40,065 nt of DNA from Myxococcales bacterium (GTDB lineage: Bacteria; Myxococcota_A; UBA9160; UBA4427). The notes beneath the pieces were generated by a model, which was given only the letters and a program-made list of their open reading frames with translations, ran no database searches and was not told where the DNA came from. A program made the translations under genes and the position numbers. Shown in pieces: positions 8,449 to 16,604 of this stretch. Within the stretch, counting starts at the first letter, position 1, and every line of letters begins with the position of its first letter. The DNA lies in NCBI GenBank assembly GCA_014240165.1, contig JAAZXM010000037.1, positions 1 to 40,065 on the forward strand, written 5' to 3'.

Positions 8449-9000
8449 ATGGAAGCCGAAGGGGCGACGGGTTGGAAGAAGTGCAGCGCCTGCAAGAAGT
8501 CCATCGATTTCGGTGCGGCGTATTACGTCTGCAATGTCTCCACCTGCAACCGCAAGCGGACCGCGCTCCAATTCTGTGATGTCAGTTGTTGGGAAGTGCA
8601 TCTTCCCGTGGCTCGGCATCGGGAATCCTGGGCCGAGGAGAGGCGGGCGCCGAGCCAGGCCGAAGCGGCTCGCCTGGCGGCTGCGGAAGCCTCGGGCCAA
8701 AGTGCTCCCCGGAAGCCGCGCCGCATCATCGCCGAGAAAAAATCGACCCCGGCGGCTTCTCCCCCAGGCGCGGGGGGCGGGGCATCTTCGGAGTCCGCAT
8801 TGCCCCAGGAAGTGCTGATCGTCGCCAGCCGGCTCAAGGAATATATTCGGGCGTCGTCCGGCTACAAGACGAGCGAGCGCGTGCTCGGCCCGCTCTCGGA
8901 TATCGTGCGGGAAATTGCCGAGGAGGCGATCCGCAATGCCCGCGCCGATGGCCGCATGACGGTGCTGGACCGGGACGTTCCCAAGAACCCGCGTCGCTAG
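8449..9000 (+). CDS. Cys-cluster protein with C-terminal histone-fold-like domain
   Basis: A 183-residue protein. Residues 12-57 carry six cysteines (12, 15, 28, 33, 43, 47) and His51 and His57, arranged as a likely double zinc-binding module. Residues 60-119 are a Pro/Ala/Lys/Arg-rich linker. Residues 120-178 resemble a histone fold: a first helix (EVLIVASRLKEYI), a loop, a long helix and a closing RMTVLDRDV. The part IAEEAIRNARADGRMTVLD lines up with archaeal HMfB IASEAIKLARHAGRKTIKA, keeping the Arg and Thr of the RKT motif and replacing Lys with Met; the third helix is very short. ATG at 8449 follows AGGAGGGGG; the open frame from 8338 has no good ribosome site. Its stop shares a CTAG with the convergent thiolase. 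Probable DNA-binding or chromatin-like role, inferred; likely not catabolic. Confidence 0.72.
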   Translation: MEAEGATGWKKCSACKKSIDFGAAYYVCNVSTCNRKRTALQFCDVSCWEVHLPVARHRESWAEERRAPSQAEAARLAAAEASGQSAPRKPRRIIAEKKSTPAASPPGAGGGASSESALPQEVLIVASRLKEYIRASSGYKTSERVLGPLSDIVREIAEEAIRNARADGRMTVLDRDVPKNPRR

Positions 9001-10175
9001 CGCTTCAGCACCGCCGCGGTGCCGTTGCCCCCGAGGCCGATGCTTTGGGCCATGCCGATCCTGGCGTCTGGCACCTGGCGCTCGCCGGCTTCACCCCGAA
9101 GCTGCCAGCCCACCTCGCAGATCTGGAAGAGCCCCTGGGCGGTGGTGGCCTCGCCGAAGCAGAGAAACCCGCCGCTCGGGTTGATGGGCATGCGGCCCGT
9201 GGGCAGGGTCTCTCCCGCGTGGAGCAGGCTTTCTGATTCGCCGGGCTCGCACATGCCCCACTCCTCGGGGAACGCGAGTTCGTAGTAGACGGTGTTGTCC
9301 TGGAGTTCGACGAAATCGAGGTCCTTCGGGCCGACGCCTGCGGCGTCCAGGGCCTTGCCCACGGAGATCCGGGCCTCGCTGTGGTGGGTGCGGCCCGGCG
9401 AGGGCACGCAGCCCAGGCCCCGGGGCAGCCCGTCGTCGAAGCGCGCCGTGGCGACGGCGCTGGAAGCGGCCCAGATCGGCTTCGTGGTCTTCTTGCGGGC
9501 GTATTCCGCAGAGCAGAGCACGACCGCCGCGGCCCCGTCGCTCACCGGGCAGATCTCGTAGAGGCGCAGGGGGTCGCTCACCATGTTGGAGTTCAGCACG
9601 TCTTCGAGGCTGAAGAGTTGGCGGAAGCGCGCGTTCTCGTTGTGGGTCCCCACCGTGTGGGCCTTCACCGCGACCGCGGCGAGGTCCTCGTGGCTGGTTC
9701 CGTATTCCTCCATGCGCTGCCGGGTGAGCAGCGCCCAGAAACCCGGGCCGGGCAGGCCCACGCAGCGTTGGCGCAGGTATTCGGGGTCGGTCTCGTCATC
9801 GAGACCCGAGGTTTGGATGAACCCCTTGGGCATCTTTTCGCCGCCCACCACCAGCACCACATCGTGAGCGCCGCTCGCCACCATCATGTGCCCGACATTG
9901 AAAGCGTTGGCCCCCGCCGCGCAGCCCGCGGACAAGTTGTAGACCGGGAGCCCGGTGGAGCCCATATCCTCGACGATATCGTTGCCGTTCAGCCCCCAAC
10001 CCTTGCCGCCCGAGAAACGCGAACTGGCCGCCGCGACCGCGCCCACTTCGTTCCACTTGACGTCGGCATCGGCCAGGGCGGCTTCGACGGCCACGCGGCA
10101 GATGGAGTTGAGATTCTTGTCCGGGAACTTGCCCCAGGGATGCATGCCGAGTCCGAGGACGGCGACGTCGCTCAT
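8997..10175 (-). CDS. SCP-x/lipid-transfer-type thiolase with active-site Cys
   Basis: A 392-residue thiolase-like protein. The nucleophilic cysteine is kept as Cys85 in LSAGCAAGAN. The classical HEAF histidine segment is replaced by ELQDNTVYYEL and the second cysteine segment by GLGGNGTAAV, as in the SCP-x branch. A NPSGG segment is present near the C-terminus. It probably cleaves a branched or bulky beta-keto acyl-CoA. The start is the ATG at 10175 with AAGGA seven nt ahead; the longer frame to 10349 begins with unrelated sequence. A DUF35 gene lies directly upstream in the same operon, the usual partner of such thiolases. The two ETF subunits are further upstream. Confidence 0.87.
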   Translation of the reverse strand: MSDVAVLGLGMHPWGKFPDKNLNSICRVAVEAALADADVKWNEVGAVAAASSRFSGGKGWGLNGNDIVEDMGSTGLPVYNLSAGCAAGANAFNVGHMMVASGAHDVVLVVGGEKMPKGFIQTSGLDDETDPEYLRQRCVGLPGPGFWALLTRQRMEEYGTSHEDLAAVAVKAHTVGTHNENARFRQLFSLEDVLNSNMVSDPLRLYEICPVSDGAAAVVLCSAEYARKKTTKPIWAASSAVATARFDDGLPRGLGCVPSPGRTHHSEARISVGKALDAAGVGPKDLDFVELQDNTVYYELAFPEEWGMCEPGESESLLHAGETLPTGRMPINPSGGFLCFGEATTAQGLFQICEVGWQLRGEAGERQVPDARIGMAQSIGLGGNGTAAVLKR

Positions 10176-10272
10176 GGGTTGATCCTTCTCGTTGAGGCTC
10201 GTTGGGTCGCAGCGTGAGCTTGAGGATTCTAATGGATCTCCTGGCCGGACTCTGCGAGCCCTGCCGGGTGCT

Positions 10273-10695
10273 TCAGCCGAGCTTGAATTGCCAGGACACA
10301 ACGTCGCGCCCTTCGGCGTCCTGGCCGAGCGGCGCCAGCACCAACTCAACCGGACCGCCGGGCGTGACGCTGTCGGGGTCTTCCACCAGGAGCCTTCCGA
10401 TGACCCGAATGCCGTCGGCCTCGAGATCTACCAATCCCACCGCGTAGGGGCGGTAGGGATCTGCGGCCACGACCGGGGGCGGCGGGGGATAGCCCTGGAC
10501 CGTCACGCTCCAGAGCTTTCCGTGGGGACCGAAATGAACCGGCTGGGTATCCGAGTGGTTGCAGTCGGGGTTGTGGCAGGCGGCGCTGCTCGGGAAATAG
10601 GGCGCTTGGCAGGTGGCACAGCGCGAGCCGAGAAGGCGAGGGCCCTCGGCGGTCTCAACGAAGAGGTTGGCTGCAGCGGGGGTGGCGTCGGCCAT
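10273..10695 (-). CDS. DUF35 zinc-ribbon/OB-fold protein, thiolase partner
   Basis: A 140-residue protein with a rubredoxin-like zinc ribbon (Cys26, Cys29, Cys40, Cys45; spacing C-x2-C-x10-C-x4-C) followed by an OB fold (GKLWSVTVQGYP, then YAVGLVDLEADGIRVIGRL). DUF35 proteins form complexes with thiolase-like enzymes and shape their active site. The start codon overlaps the stop of ETF alpha by one base (TGATG), indicating translational coupling, and the thiolase follows 97 bp downstream. It is likely the obligate partner of that thiolase. Confidence 0.88.
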   Translation of the reverse strand: MADATPAAANLFVETAEGPRLLGSRCATCQAPYFPSSAACHNPDCNHSDTQPVHFGPHGKLWSVTVQGYPPPPPVVAADPYRPYAVGLVDLEADGIRVIGRLLVEDPDSVTPGGPVELVLAPLGQDAEGRDVVSWQFKLG

Positions 10696-11666
10696 CAGCG
10701 GGCCCCGGCGGCGCGAATCAATTCGGGCAGAATCTCGAGGGCATCGCCGCAAATTCCGTAGCGCGCGTATTGAAAGATGGCGGCTTCGGCATCCCGGTTG
10801 ATCGCGACGATGGTGCCCGCCGCCGAGCAGCCCGCCATGTGTTGGCTGGCGCCGGAAATCCCGATGGCGACGTAGAGGTTGGGCCGGGTGATGCGCCCGG
10901 TGAGCCCCACCTGGTGGCTGGAGTCCACCCAACCATCGTCCACCAGGGGCCGAGACGCGCCGGCCTGGCCGCCCAGGGCGCCTGCGAGTTCTTCGATGAG
11001 TTTGTAGTTGTCCGCGCTCCCCAAGCCCCGGCCGCCGGATACGATGATATCGGCGTCGTCCAGCCGCGGGCCTTCGAAGCGGGCGGGCTCCACCACGCGC
11101 ACGCGTTCCTCCACGCCCGAGAGATCCAGCGAGACGCTCTCGGCGGTGAGGGCCGCTCCCTCGGCGGGTTCGGGGACCGCGGCGTTGGCGATAAAGGAAA
11201 GCACGCTTCCGCCGCCGACTTCGTAGACCGCACGCGTATCGCCCCCGTAGGCGGAGGCGGTGACCTGGACATTCTCACCCACGGCCTCGATGGAAATTCC
11301 GTTCATCACCACGGCCCGGCCCAGGCGCCCAGCCACCCGGGGAGCCACTACCCGGGCATCCAGGGTCTGGTGCACGAGGAGGGCGCCCGGTGCGTGGGTC
11401 TCCGCGTAGGCCGCGATGGCGGCCACGCAGGCATCCGCGCCCGCCGGGTCCAGCTTGGCGTCTTCGGCGTGGTGCAGGTGGGCGACGCCGTAGCGTCCGG
11501 CGATTTCTCCCGCCGAGGCGGCCAGGGGCCCCAGGGCGAGCCAATTGAGTTCTGTCCCCATGGCGGCCGCAAGGCCGCGGCCGATATGGAGGATTTCCTC
11601 GCAGCCCTCGGGCAGGCCGTCTCGGCCCGCGCTCCAGGTACACACCACGATGGCATTGTCCGACAT
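10695..11666 (-). CDS. etfA: Electron transfer flavoprotein, alpha subunit
   Basis: A 323-residue ETF alpha subunit, which binds FAD and passes electrons from acyl-CoA dehydrogenases to a membrane quinone reductase. The FAD signature is complete: GGRGLG (211-216), GASRP (236-240), QVGLTGR (252-258) and GISGASQHMAG (269-279). ATG at 11666 is chosen because the extension to 11699 adds only a Lys/Arg-rich stub; an AAGGAAAAAGAG stretch precedes it. It follows etfB by about 80 bp, and that gap contains a perfect 12-bp palindrome. In this window the natural electron acceptor is the EMO-like protein at 39294; donors are not in the window. Confidence 0.95.
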   Translation of the reverse strand: MSDNAIVVCTWSAGRDGLPEGCEEILHIGRGLAAAMGTELNWLALGPLAASAGEIAGRYGVAHLHHAEDAKLDPAGADACVAAIAAYAETHAPGALLVHQTLDARVVAPRVAGRLGRAVVMNGISIEAVGENVQVTASAYGGDTRAVYEVGGGSVLSFIANAAVPEPAEGAALTAESVSLDLSGVEERVRVVEPARFEGPRLDDADIIVSGGRGLGSADNYKLIEELAGALGGQAGASRPLVDDGWVDSSHQVGLTGRITRPNLYVAIGISGASQHMAGCSAAGTIVAINRDAEAAIFQYARYGICGDALEILPELIRAAGAR

Positions 11667-11701
11667 GGTCTCTTTTTCCTTCTTCCTTCTATTTACCAAT
11701 C

Positions 11702-11713
11702 ATCTGTACAGAT
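11702..11713. promoter_or_regulatory. Perfect 12-bp palindrome ATCTGTACAGAT
   Basis: Lies in the locally AT-richer gap between etfB and etfA. A perfect palindrome of this size is a possible TetR- or GntR-type operator or a processing site; no regulator gene in the window can be paired with it. Confidence 0.35.
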
Positions 11714-11745
11714 CTGCGTGTCAAGATCGTCGCTGTTTGCGTGGA

Positions 11746-12543
11746 TCAGAGAATGCTGTCGGCCTTGAGCCGCGCGATGAGTTGATCGGCCACCTGGGCG
11801 GGTTCGCCTTCGAGGAATTCGCAATTGCCCTGGACCTCGGGCACGAATTGCCGGGTCAGCATGACTCGGGGCTGAAGGTCGGCCTCCCCCAGGTTCAGAT
11901 CCTCGGGGCTCACCACGGCGGGTTTGACCCGGCGCGCCTTGACCTTGGCCGCGGCGGCGGGATACCGGGGGTCGCCGATTTCGTTGCTGATGGTCACCAC
12001 TGCGGGGCAGGCGACCTCGACGACCTCGTCGCCTTCGGGTGTGACCCGGGTCACCCGAAGCGTTTCGTCCGCGAGTTCCACTGCCCGGGCCACGCTCACG
12101 ACGGGCATGTCCAGGCGCTCGCCCATCAGCGCGGGCACTACGCCCTGGTCGTCATCCGAGGCCTGGCGCCCGCAGAGCAGGATATCGGCGCCGCCACTGC
12201 TTTCGATCCAGCTTGCCAGCAGGGTCGCCACGCCGTGGGGGTCGAGTTCGGCGGGATCCGCGGGAATCGAGACCACCTCTTCGGCGCCCAGGGCCGCGGC
12301 ATGCTTCAGCATCTTGTCCGGGTCGCTCCCCACCGAGACCACCGCCAGGGTGAAGTCGGCGCCGGCATCGCGCAGACGCAGGGCGGCCTCGATGGCCTGC
12401 TCGTCGTAGCCATTCATCAATCGCGGGACGGCGCTTTGGGTGATGGTTTTGCCATCGGCGCCGATCTCCAGGCGGCCGGCCACTGCGTAGTTGTTGACGG
12501 CATCGGGATCCAACACTTCTTTGACACACACTACGATTCTCAC
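11746..12543 (-). CDS. etfB: Electron transfer flavoprotein, beta subunit
   Basis: A 265-residue ETF beta subunit. It starts with the family pattern RIVVCVKEVLDPD and contains the AMP-binding segment GRQASDDDQG (125-134). Start: GTG at 12543, with AGGAG nine nt upstream; the open frame continues to 12702 but only through Pro/Gln codons made by a tandem repeat. The segment RYPAAAAKVKARRVK (193-207) corresponds to the human region that carries the two lysines methylated by ETFBKMT. The first target lysine is kept (Lys202) and the second is Arg205. A METTL20-like methyltransferase gene is present at 34469. A G-rich repeat abuts the ribosome site. Confidence 0.94.
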   Translation of the reverse strand: MRIVVCVKEVLDPDAVNNYAVAGRLEIGADGKTITQSAVPRLMNGYDEQAIEAALRLRDAGADFTLAVVSVGSDPDKMLKHAAALGAEEVVSIPADPAELDPHGVATLLASWIESSGGADILLCGRQASDDDQGVVPALMGERLDMPVVSVARAVELADETLRVTRVTPEGDEVVEVACPAVVTISNEIGDPRYPAAAAKVKARRVKPAVVSPEDLNLGEADLQPRVMLTRQFVPEVQGNCEFLEGEPAQVADQLIARLKADSIL

Positions 12544-12555
12544 GGCTTGGGACTC

Positions 12556-12611
12556 CTGGGTTGGGGCTGGGTTGGGGCTGGGTGGGGGCTGGGTTGGGGG
12601 CTGGGTTGGGG
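12556..12611. repeat. Five tandem copies of CTGGGTTGGGG, G-quadruplex-prone, in the etfB leader
   Basis: Units at 12556, 12567, 12578, 12589 and 12601 are 11 or 12 bp with one-base variation. The + strand carries more than four runs of three or more G with short loops, so quadruplex formation is plausible on the template strand of etfB. The repeat touches the AGGAG ribosome site (12553-12557). Confidence 0.85.
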
Positions 12612-12665
12612 CTGATTGTGACGGGCCGGGAAGGCGCAATGCCCGGGGAGACGTTGATTCGATGT

Positions 12666-12926
12666 TCAGGCGTCGAGCAGGAACAAGCTCTCGGATTCGC
12701 ACCAGACCGCGTCGTGCGGGTAATCCCCGGGTTTACGCGTCAATTCCTTCATCAGGTACCAGCGCCACGGGGGTTCCCCGTGGTCTCGGTAATCGCCGGT
12801 CAGTGTGCCCGAGAACTCCTGACGTGCCGCGTAGCGGCCACCGGGTACCGGACCGCCGCCATCGCATTCGGCTCGCTTACCACTCAGATTCGGGTCGAAC
12901 CCGGATCTGATTTCCAAATCTTTCAT
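12666..12926 (-). CDS. Small hypothetical protein, 86 aa
   Basis: Unrecognised. The sequence looks protein-like rather than GC noise (QEFSGTLTGDYRDHG, WRWYLMKELTRKPGDYP, AVWCESESLFLLDA) and lies on the strand of its neighbours, between the nitronate monooxygenase-like gene and etfB. ATG at 12926 is chosen by content; the ribosome site is weak, and the frame stays open to an ATG at 13052 that would overlap the upstream gene by 26 bases. No domain, signal peptide or membrane helix is seen. Confidence 0.5.
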   Translation of the reverse strand: MKDLEIRSGFDPNLSGKRAECDGGGPVPGGRYAARQEFSGTLTGDYRDHGEPPWRWYLMKELTRKPGDYPHDAVWCESESLFLLDA

Positions 12927-13026
12927 GGGTTCGGGTTTCAGTTTGATGGGGATTTCCGGCGTTGGAAGGGTTCCAAGCCGGCGCGGCTGCTTTCGGGACG
13001 GACGCGCGCGGGGGGTTGGGGGCCCC

Positions 13027-14127
13027 TCAGTCGGGCAATCCGACGATGTCATCGAAAACCGTGAGCGCTTCTTCCACCATGTCGGACACGATCTGGCGAG
13101 CCGGCTTCATTTCGGTCACGAAACCGACGCCCTGGCCCGAAGCTTCGTACATCAGGTCGGGTCGGCGCGCATCGTTGGCACCCTGGGTGTAGTCGGCGCT
13201 CAGAATCATCTGGTAGGGAGAGGCCAGGGGGCGGGGCGCCTCGGGCTTCTTCCATTCGTCGGTCCAGGGGCATTTCAGGACCCGCATGGTGAAGCCCGAT
13301 ACGCTGTCCGAGTAGACCGTATCCGCGGCTTCGGATTCGATCAGCCGCTCCTTGATGATCATGTCCACATCGGATTCTCGCGAGGCCAGCCAGAGCGTGC
13401 CGGTCCAGACCCCGGAAGCCCCGAGGCAAAGGGCCGCCGCCAGGTGCCGGCCGGTGGTGATGCCCCCCGCAGCAATGATGGGCGTATCCCCCGCGATGGC
13501 GGAGACCTCGGCCACGATGGAGAGGGTTCCCATGTCGCCGGTGTGACCCGCGGCATCGAAGCCCTGGGCGATGACGGCGTCGACGCCCGCTTCGAGTTGT
13601 CGTTTGGCCTGCCGGGTGCGGCCGACGAGGCCCCAGACCAGGCAGCCCCGCTCGTGTGCGGCATCCAGCAGGAAGGCGGGGCTCCCGAGCCCCGATGCGA
13701 TGACGGGGACCCGTTCTTCGAGCAGGACCTCGAGCTGGGCTCGGCCATGGGACAGGCTCAGCCCGCCCCATTGGTGGAGGCCCACGTCCTGCTTGGGCAT
13801 GGGGACGTCGTATTTGTCCATGATGGACTGCTTGTAGTCCAGATGAGTCTGGGGGATTTTGGACTGGATCTCCTCCAGAGTGGTCTCGGGCGGGGCCGAG
13901 GCGGGCAGAACAAGGTCGACTCCAAAGGGTTTTCCGTCGATGCGGTCGCGGATCCACTTGATATCGGCGGCGATCTCGTCCGGGGTGTGCATGGCCTCGC
14001 CAAGCACGGCAAATCCTCCGGAATTGATCACCGCAACTGCAACATCCTTGCAATGGGTGAAGGCGACGATGGGGAAGTCGATTCCCAATTGATCGCAGAG
14101 CTTGGTATGGAGCGGATCCTGGCTCAT
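13027..14127 (-). CDS. Nitronate monooxygenase / 2-nitropropane dioxygenase-like FMN enzyme
   Basis: A 366-residue FMN-binding TIM barrel. The family marks are the catalytic His195 in GFDAAGHTGDMG, and the phosphate-binding segment AAGGITTGRHLAAAL (219-233) followed by GASGVWTGTLWLAS. ATG at 14127 has AGGAG eight nt before it; the open frame to 14442 runs back across the control region and is rejected. Members in catabolic clusters oxidise nitronates or propionate 3-nitronate or act as enoyl reductases of unknown substrate, so the name is a family label. It is the first gene of the - block and is divergent from the ketone carboxylase genes. Confidence 0.85.
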   Translation of the reverse strand: MSQDPLHTKLCDQLGIDFPIVAFTHCKDVAVAVINSGGFAVLGEAMHTPDEIAADIKWIRDRIDGKPFGVDLVLPASAPPETTLEEIQSKIPQTHLDYKQSIMDKYDVPMPKQDVGLHQWGGLSLSHGRAQLEVLLEERVPVIASGLGSPAFLLDAAHERGCLVWGLVGRTRQAKRQLEAGVDAVIAQGFDAAGHTGDMGTLSIVAEVSAIAGDTPIIAAGGITTGRHLAAALCLGASGVWTGTLWLASRESDVDMIIKERLIESEAADTVYSDSVSGFTMRVLKCPWTDEWKKPEAPRPLASPYQMILSADYTQGANDARRPDLMYEASGQGVGFVTEMKPARQIVSDMVEEALTVFDDIVGLPD

Positions 14128-14459
14128 TTCGGGTACTCCTGGGCGGGCGGGGCCCGTGCGGAAACTTGGGGTGGGGCCGGGTTGGCGGCGGCAATCCGGC
14201 GGGGCGGCGTGGCGCCCACGGTGCCAGATCCTATACAGTACTGCAACGCGTTCTAGTCTAGCCCCGGCAGGGGGAATGCGGAAGGTGCCCCAGGCACCCG
14301 AGGTGGAGGACCTGCCGGAATTTCGTTCTTCAACCGCCCCACGTCCGAGCCATGTGGGGACGGTTCGATCCAGACAGGGCCCCGTCGTCGCCGTCCCGGC
14401 CACGACTTCCCTCGAAGTCAAGTCGAACCCGAGCCAGCCCAAGGAGGCACAGTCTCTCC
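14128..14459. other. Divergent control region between NMO-like gene and ketone carboxylase operon, 332 bp
   Basis: Contains the KstR-type palindrome at 14242-14255 and, just before it, the 8-bp palindrome CAGTACTG (14236-14243). The right half is GC-rich leader of the carboxylase operon with AAGGAGG about 12 nt before the start. Apparent open frames here are extensions of the flanking genes. Confidence 0.5.
14242..14255. promoter_or_regulatory. KstR-like operator TGCAACGCGTTCTA
   Basis: Matches the actinobacterial KstR consensus TnnAACnnGTTnnA at every fixed position. KstR is the TetR-family repressor of cholesterol catabolism. The site sits in a divergent promoter region between two likely catabolic operons, where such an operator is expected. 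A chance match is possible because the consensus fixes only eight bases. No TetR gene is present in the window. Confidence 0.45.
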
Positions 14460-16604
14460 ATGTCCCGCTATCTAGTTGCTTGCGATGCCGGCGGCACCAT
14501 GACCGACGTCATCATCGTCGATGAAGAGGGCCGCAGCGTCATCGGGAAGGCGCCGACCTCTCCCCAAGACGAGAGCATCGGCTACATGGAATCCTTCTGG
14601 GAAGCCCTGGAGTACATGGGGATCTCCCAGGACGAGGGCCAGAATTTTGGCGCCTCGGTGGAGACCGCCATTTATACGGGTACGTCCATGTTGAATACGG
14701 TGATCAACATGAGCGGCTACAAGACCGGAATCATCGTGACCCGGGGTTTCGAGGACATCATCTCCCAGGGCCGGGGCTCCCAGACCTTTATCGGTGCCCA
14801 GTGGTCCGAGATCACCCATATGCAGTATCGCCGGCACCGGACACCCCTCGTCCCCAGCCAGCTGGCCCGGGGCGTCACCGAGCGCATCGATATGTTCGGA
14901 ACCCCGGTGATTCCCATGTACGAGGACGAGGTGCGGGAAGGCGCGCGGTCGCTGATTGCGGACGAAAATGTCGAAGCCATCGCGATCATCTTCCTTCAAT
15001 CCTTTGTCAATCCCGCTCACGAGAACCGCGCCGCGGAAATCTGCCGCGAAGTGATGGAGGAACTCGGCCAGGAAGTCGTGCTCGAGGTCTCCAACAAGGT
15101 GGCGCCCACTACCCGGGAAATCTCTCGTGCCAACGCCACGGTGGTTCAGGCCTACGCCTCGGATCCCGCGCGCAAGCAGCTTTACCGGATCGAGGAGGAG
15201 CTGGCGAAGACCGGCTACGCCCACAGCCTCAAGACTGTGCTGGGCTACGGGGGCATTACGAATATCCGCTATCCCCGGCTCTTCGAAGCCGCCATGTCGG
15301 GCCCGGTCGGCGGCCTGATGGGCGCCAAGTATCTCTCAAGCGTGATCGGCGAGGAAAATATCGTCTGCAGCGATGTGGGCGGGACCTCCTTCGACGCCGG
15401 CACCATCACGGCGGGGGTTCTCCCCATCGATCGCGAACCCGGCTTCCAGGACATGTATGTGAACGTCCCCATGCTGGGCATCACGTCCATTGGCGCGGGG
15501 ACGGGCACCTATATCCGGGTGGACCCCCAGACCAACCGCATCAAGCTGGGTCCGGATTCCGCGGGCGGAACCCCGGGGCCGACCTTTATGGAGGCGGGCA
15601 ATACCACGCCCACCATCAACGACGTCAACCTGCTGCTCGGGATCCTTTCCGAGACCAATTACCTGGGCGGCAAGGTGAAGATCAACAAGGACGTGTCCTA
15701 CAAGCTCTTCAAGGAGAAGGTATCCGATCCCCTGGGCATGGATGTCTACGAGGCGGCGGAGACCTGCCTGGAACTGCTGAACGTCATGATGCGAGAGCAC
15801 CTGGTGAACAGCCTCATGGTGGGCCACGACCTGCGCGAGTATGTCCTGCTGGGCTACGGGGGCGGCGGGCCGCTCCATCTGCTGGGCTACGCCGGTGATT
15901 TCCCCTGGAAGGCGGTGTGCACGGTGCCCCATGCCGGGGGCTTCTCCGCCTGGGGCGGCGCCTGTATGGATTATTCCCATCGTCGGCATAAGAGCGTCGG
16001 GGCGGTGATCACGCCGGATCTCGATGAGGCCACCAAGCTGCAATACCTGCAGCCCGTGACCGCGGCGTGGAACGAACTCGAGGCCGAATTGAGGACCGAG
16101 TTGAAGGAAGAGGGCTTCGACGAGGAGCAGGTTTCGATTTCCCGGGTTGTCTACATGAAGTACTACGGCCAGCTCGACGATATCGAGGTCGATTCACCGG
16201 TGGCCACCATGGATACCGCGGCCGACATGAACACTCTGATCGACACCTTCGAGGCGCTCTACGCCAAGATGTTCACCCTGGCGGCCCGGCCCGATGTCGG
16301 CGCGTATCACATCACCGAGGTCTGTGTCATTGCCAAGGTGGCGACGGTCAAGCCCAAGCTCCGAAAATTCGATCTCGCGGGCAAGAAGCCCGACCAGGCC
16401 GCCTACAAATGTTCGCGTCCGGTCTACATGCGGGGCGACTGGAAGGACGCGGATATCTGGGAAATGGAAAAACTTGTCCCGGGGAACGAAATCGATGGCA
16501 TGGCGGTGATCGAGGCGTCCAATACGACGCTCCTGGTTCCGCCGGAATGGCACGTTCGCATCGATGAGCATGATATTTACTGGATCACCAGGAAGGACTC
16601 GTAA
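14460..16604 (+). CDS. Acetone carboxylase beta-type subunit (AcxA-like, hydantoinase A/oxoprolinase family)
   Basis: A 714-residue protein, the size of acetone carboxylase beta. The ASKHA-type nucleotide motifs are present: DAGGTMTDVIIVD at 9-21 and DVGGTSFDAG at 305-314, with a third glycine-rich segment LLGYGGGGPLHLLGYA. In acetone carboxylase this subunit uses ATP to activate bicarbonate and the ketone. ATG at 14460 follows AAGGAGG; the frame from 14352 is rejected as leader. Its stop overlaps the next start (TAATG), and the alpha and gamma genes follow. The complete three-subunit order argues for a ketone carboxylase rather than a hydantoinase. The ketone could be acetone, an aryl ketone or a cyclic ketone. 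Confidence 0.88.
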   Translation: MSRYLVACDAGGTMTDVIIVDEEGRSVIGKAPTSPQDESIGYMESFWEALEYMGISQDEGQNFGASVETAIYTGTSMLNTVINMSGYKTGIIVTRGFEDIISQGRGSQTFIGAQWSEITHMQYRRHRTPLVPSQLARGVTERIDMFGTPVIPMYEDEVREGARSLIADENVEAIAIIFLQSFVNPAHENRAAEICREVMEELGQEVVLEVSNKVAPTTREISRANATVVQAYASDPARKQLYRIEEELAKTGYAHSLKTVLGYGGITNIRYPRLFEAAMSGPVGGLMGAKYLSSVIGEENIVCSDVGGTSFDAGTITAGVLPIDREPGFQDMYVNVPMLGITSIGAGTGTYIRVDPQTNRIKLGPDSAGGTPGPTFMEAGNTTPTINDVNLLLGILSETNYLGGKVKINKDVSYKLFKEKVSDPLGMDVYEAAETCLELLNVMMREHLVNSLMVGHDLREYVLLGYGGGGPLHLLGYAGDFPWKAVCTVPHAGGFSAWGGACMDYSHRRHKSVGAVITPDLDEATKLQYLQPVTAAWNELEAELRTELKEEGFDEEQVSISRVVYMKYYGQLDDIEVDSPVATMDTAADMNTLIDTFEALYAKMFTLAARPDVGAYHITEVCVIAKVATVKPKLRKFDLAGKKPDQAAYKCSRPVYMRGDWKDADIWEMEKLVPGNEIDGMAVIEASNTTLLVPPEWHVRIDEHDIYWITRKDS

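Noticed and set aside
12556-12611. CRISPR or telomere-like array
   Set aside because: Units are only 11-12 bp and contiguous without spacers, so it is a simple tandem repeat.
14352-14459. Longer N-terminus for the carboxylase beta subunit
   Set aside because: The extra 36 residues are Arg/Ser-rich leader; the ATPase motif begins directly after the ATG at 14460, which has an AAGGAGG upstream.
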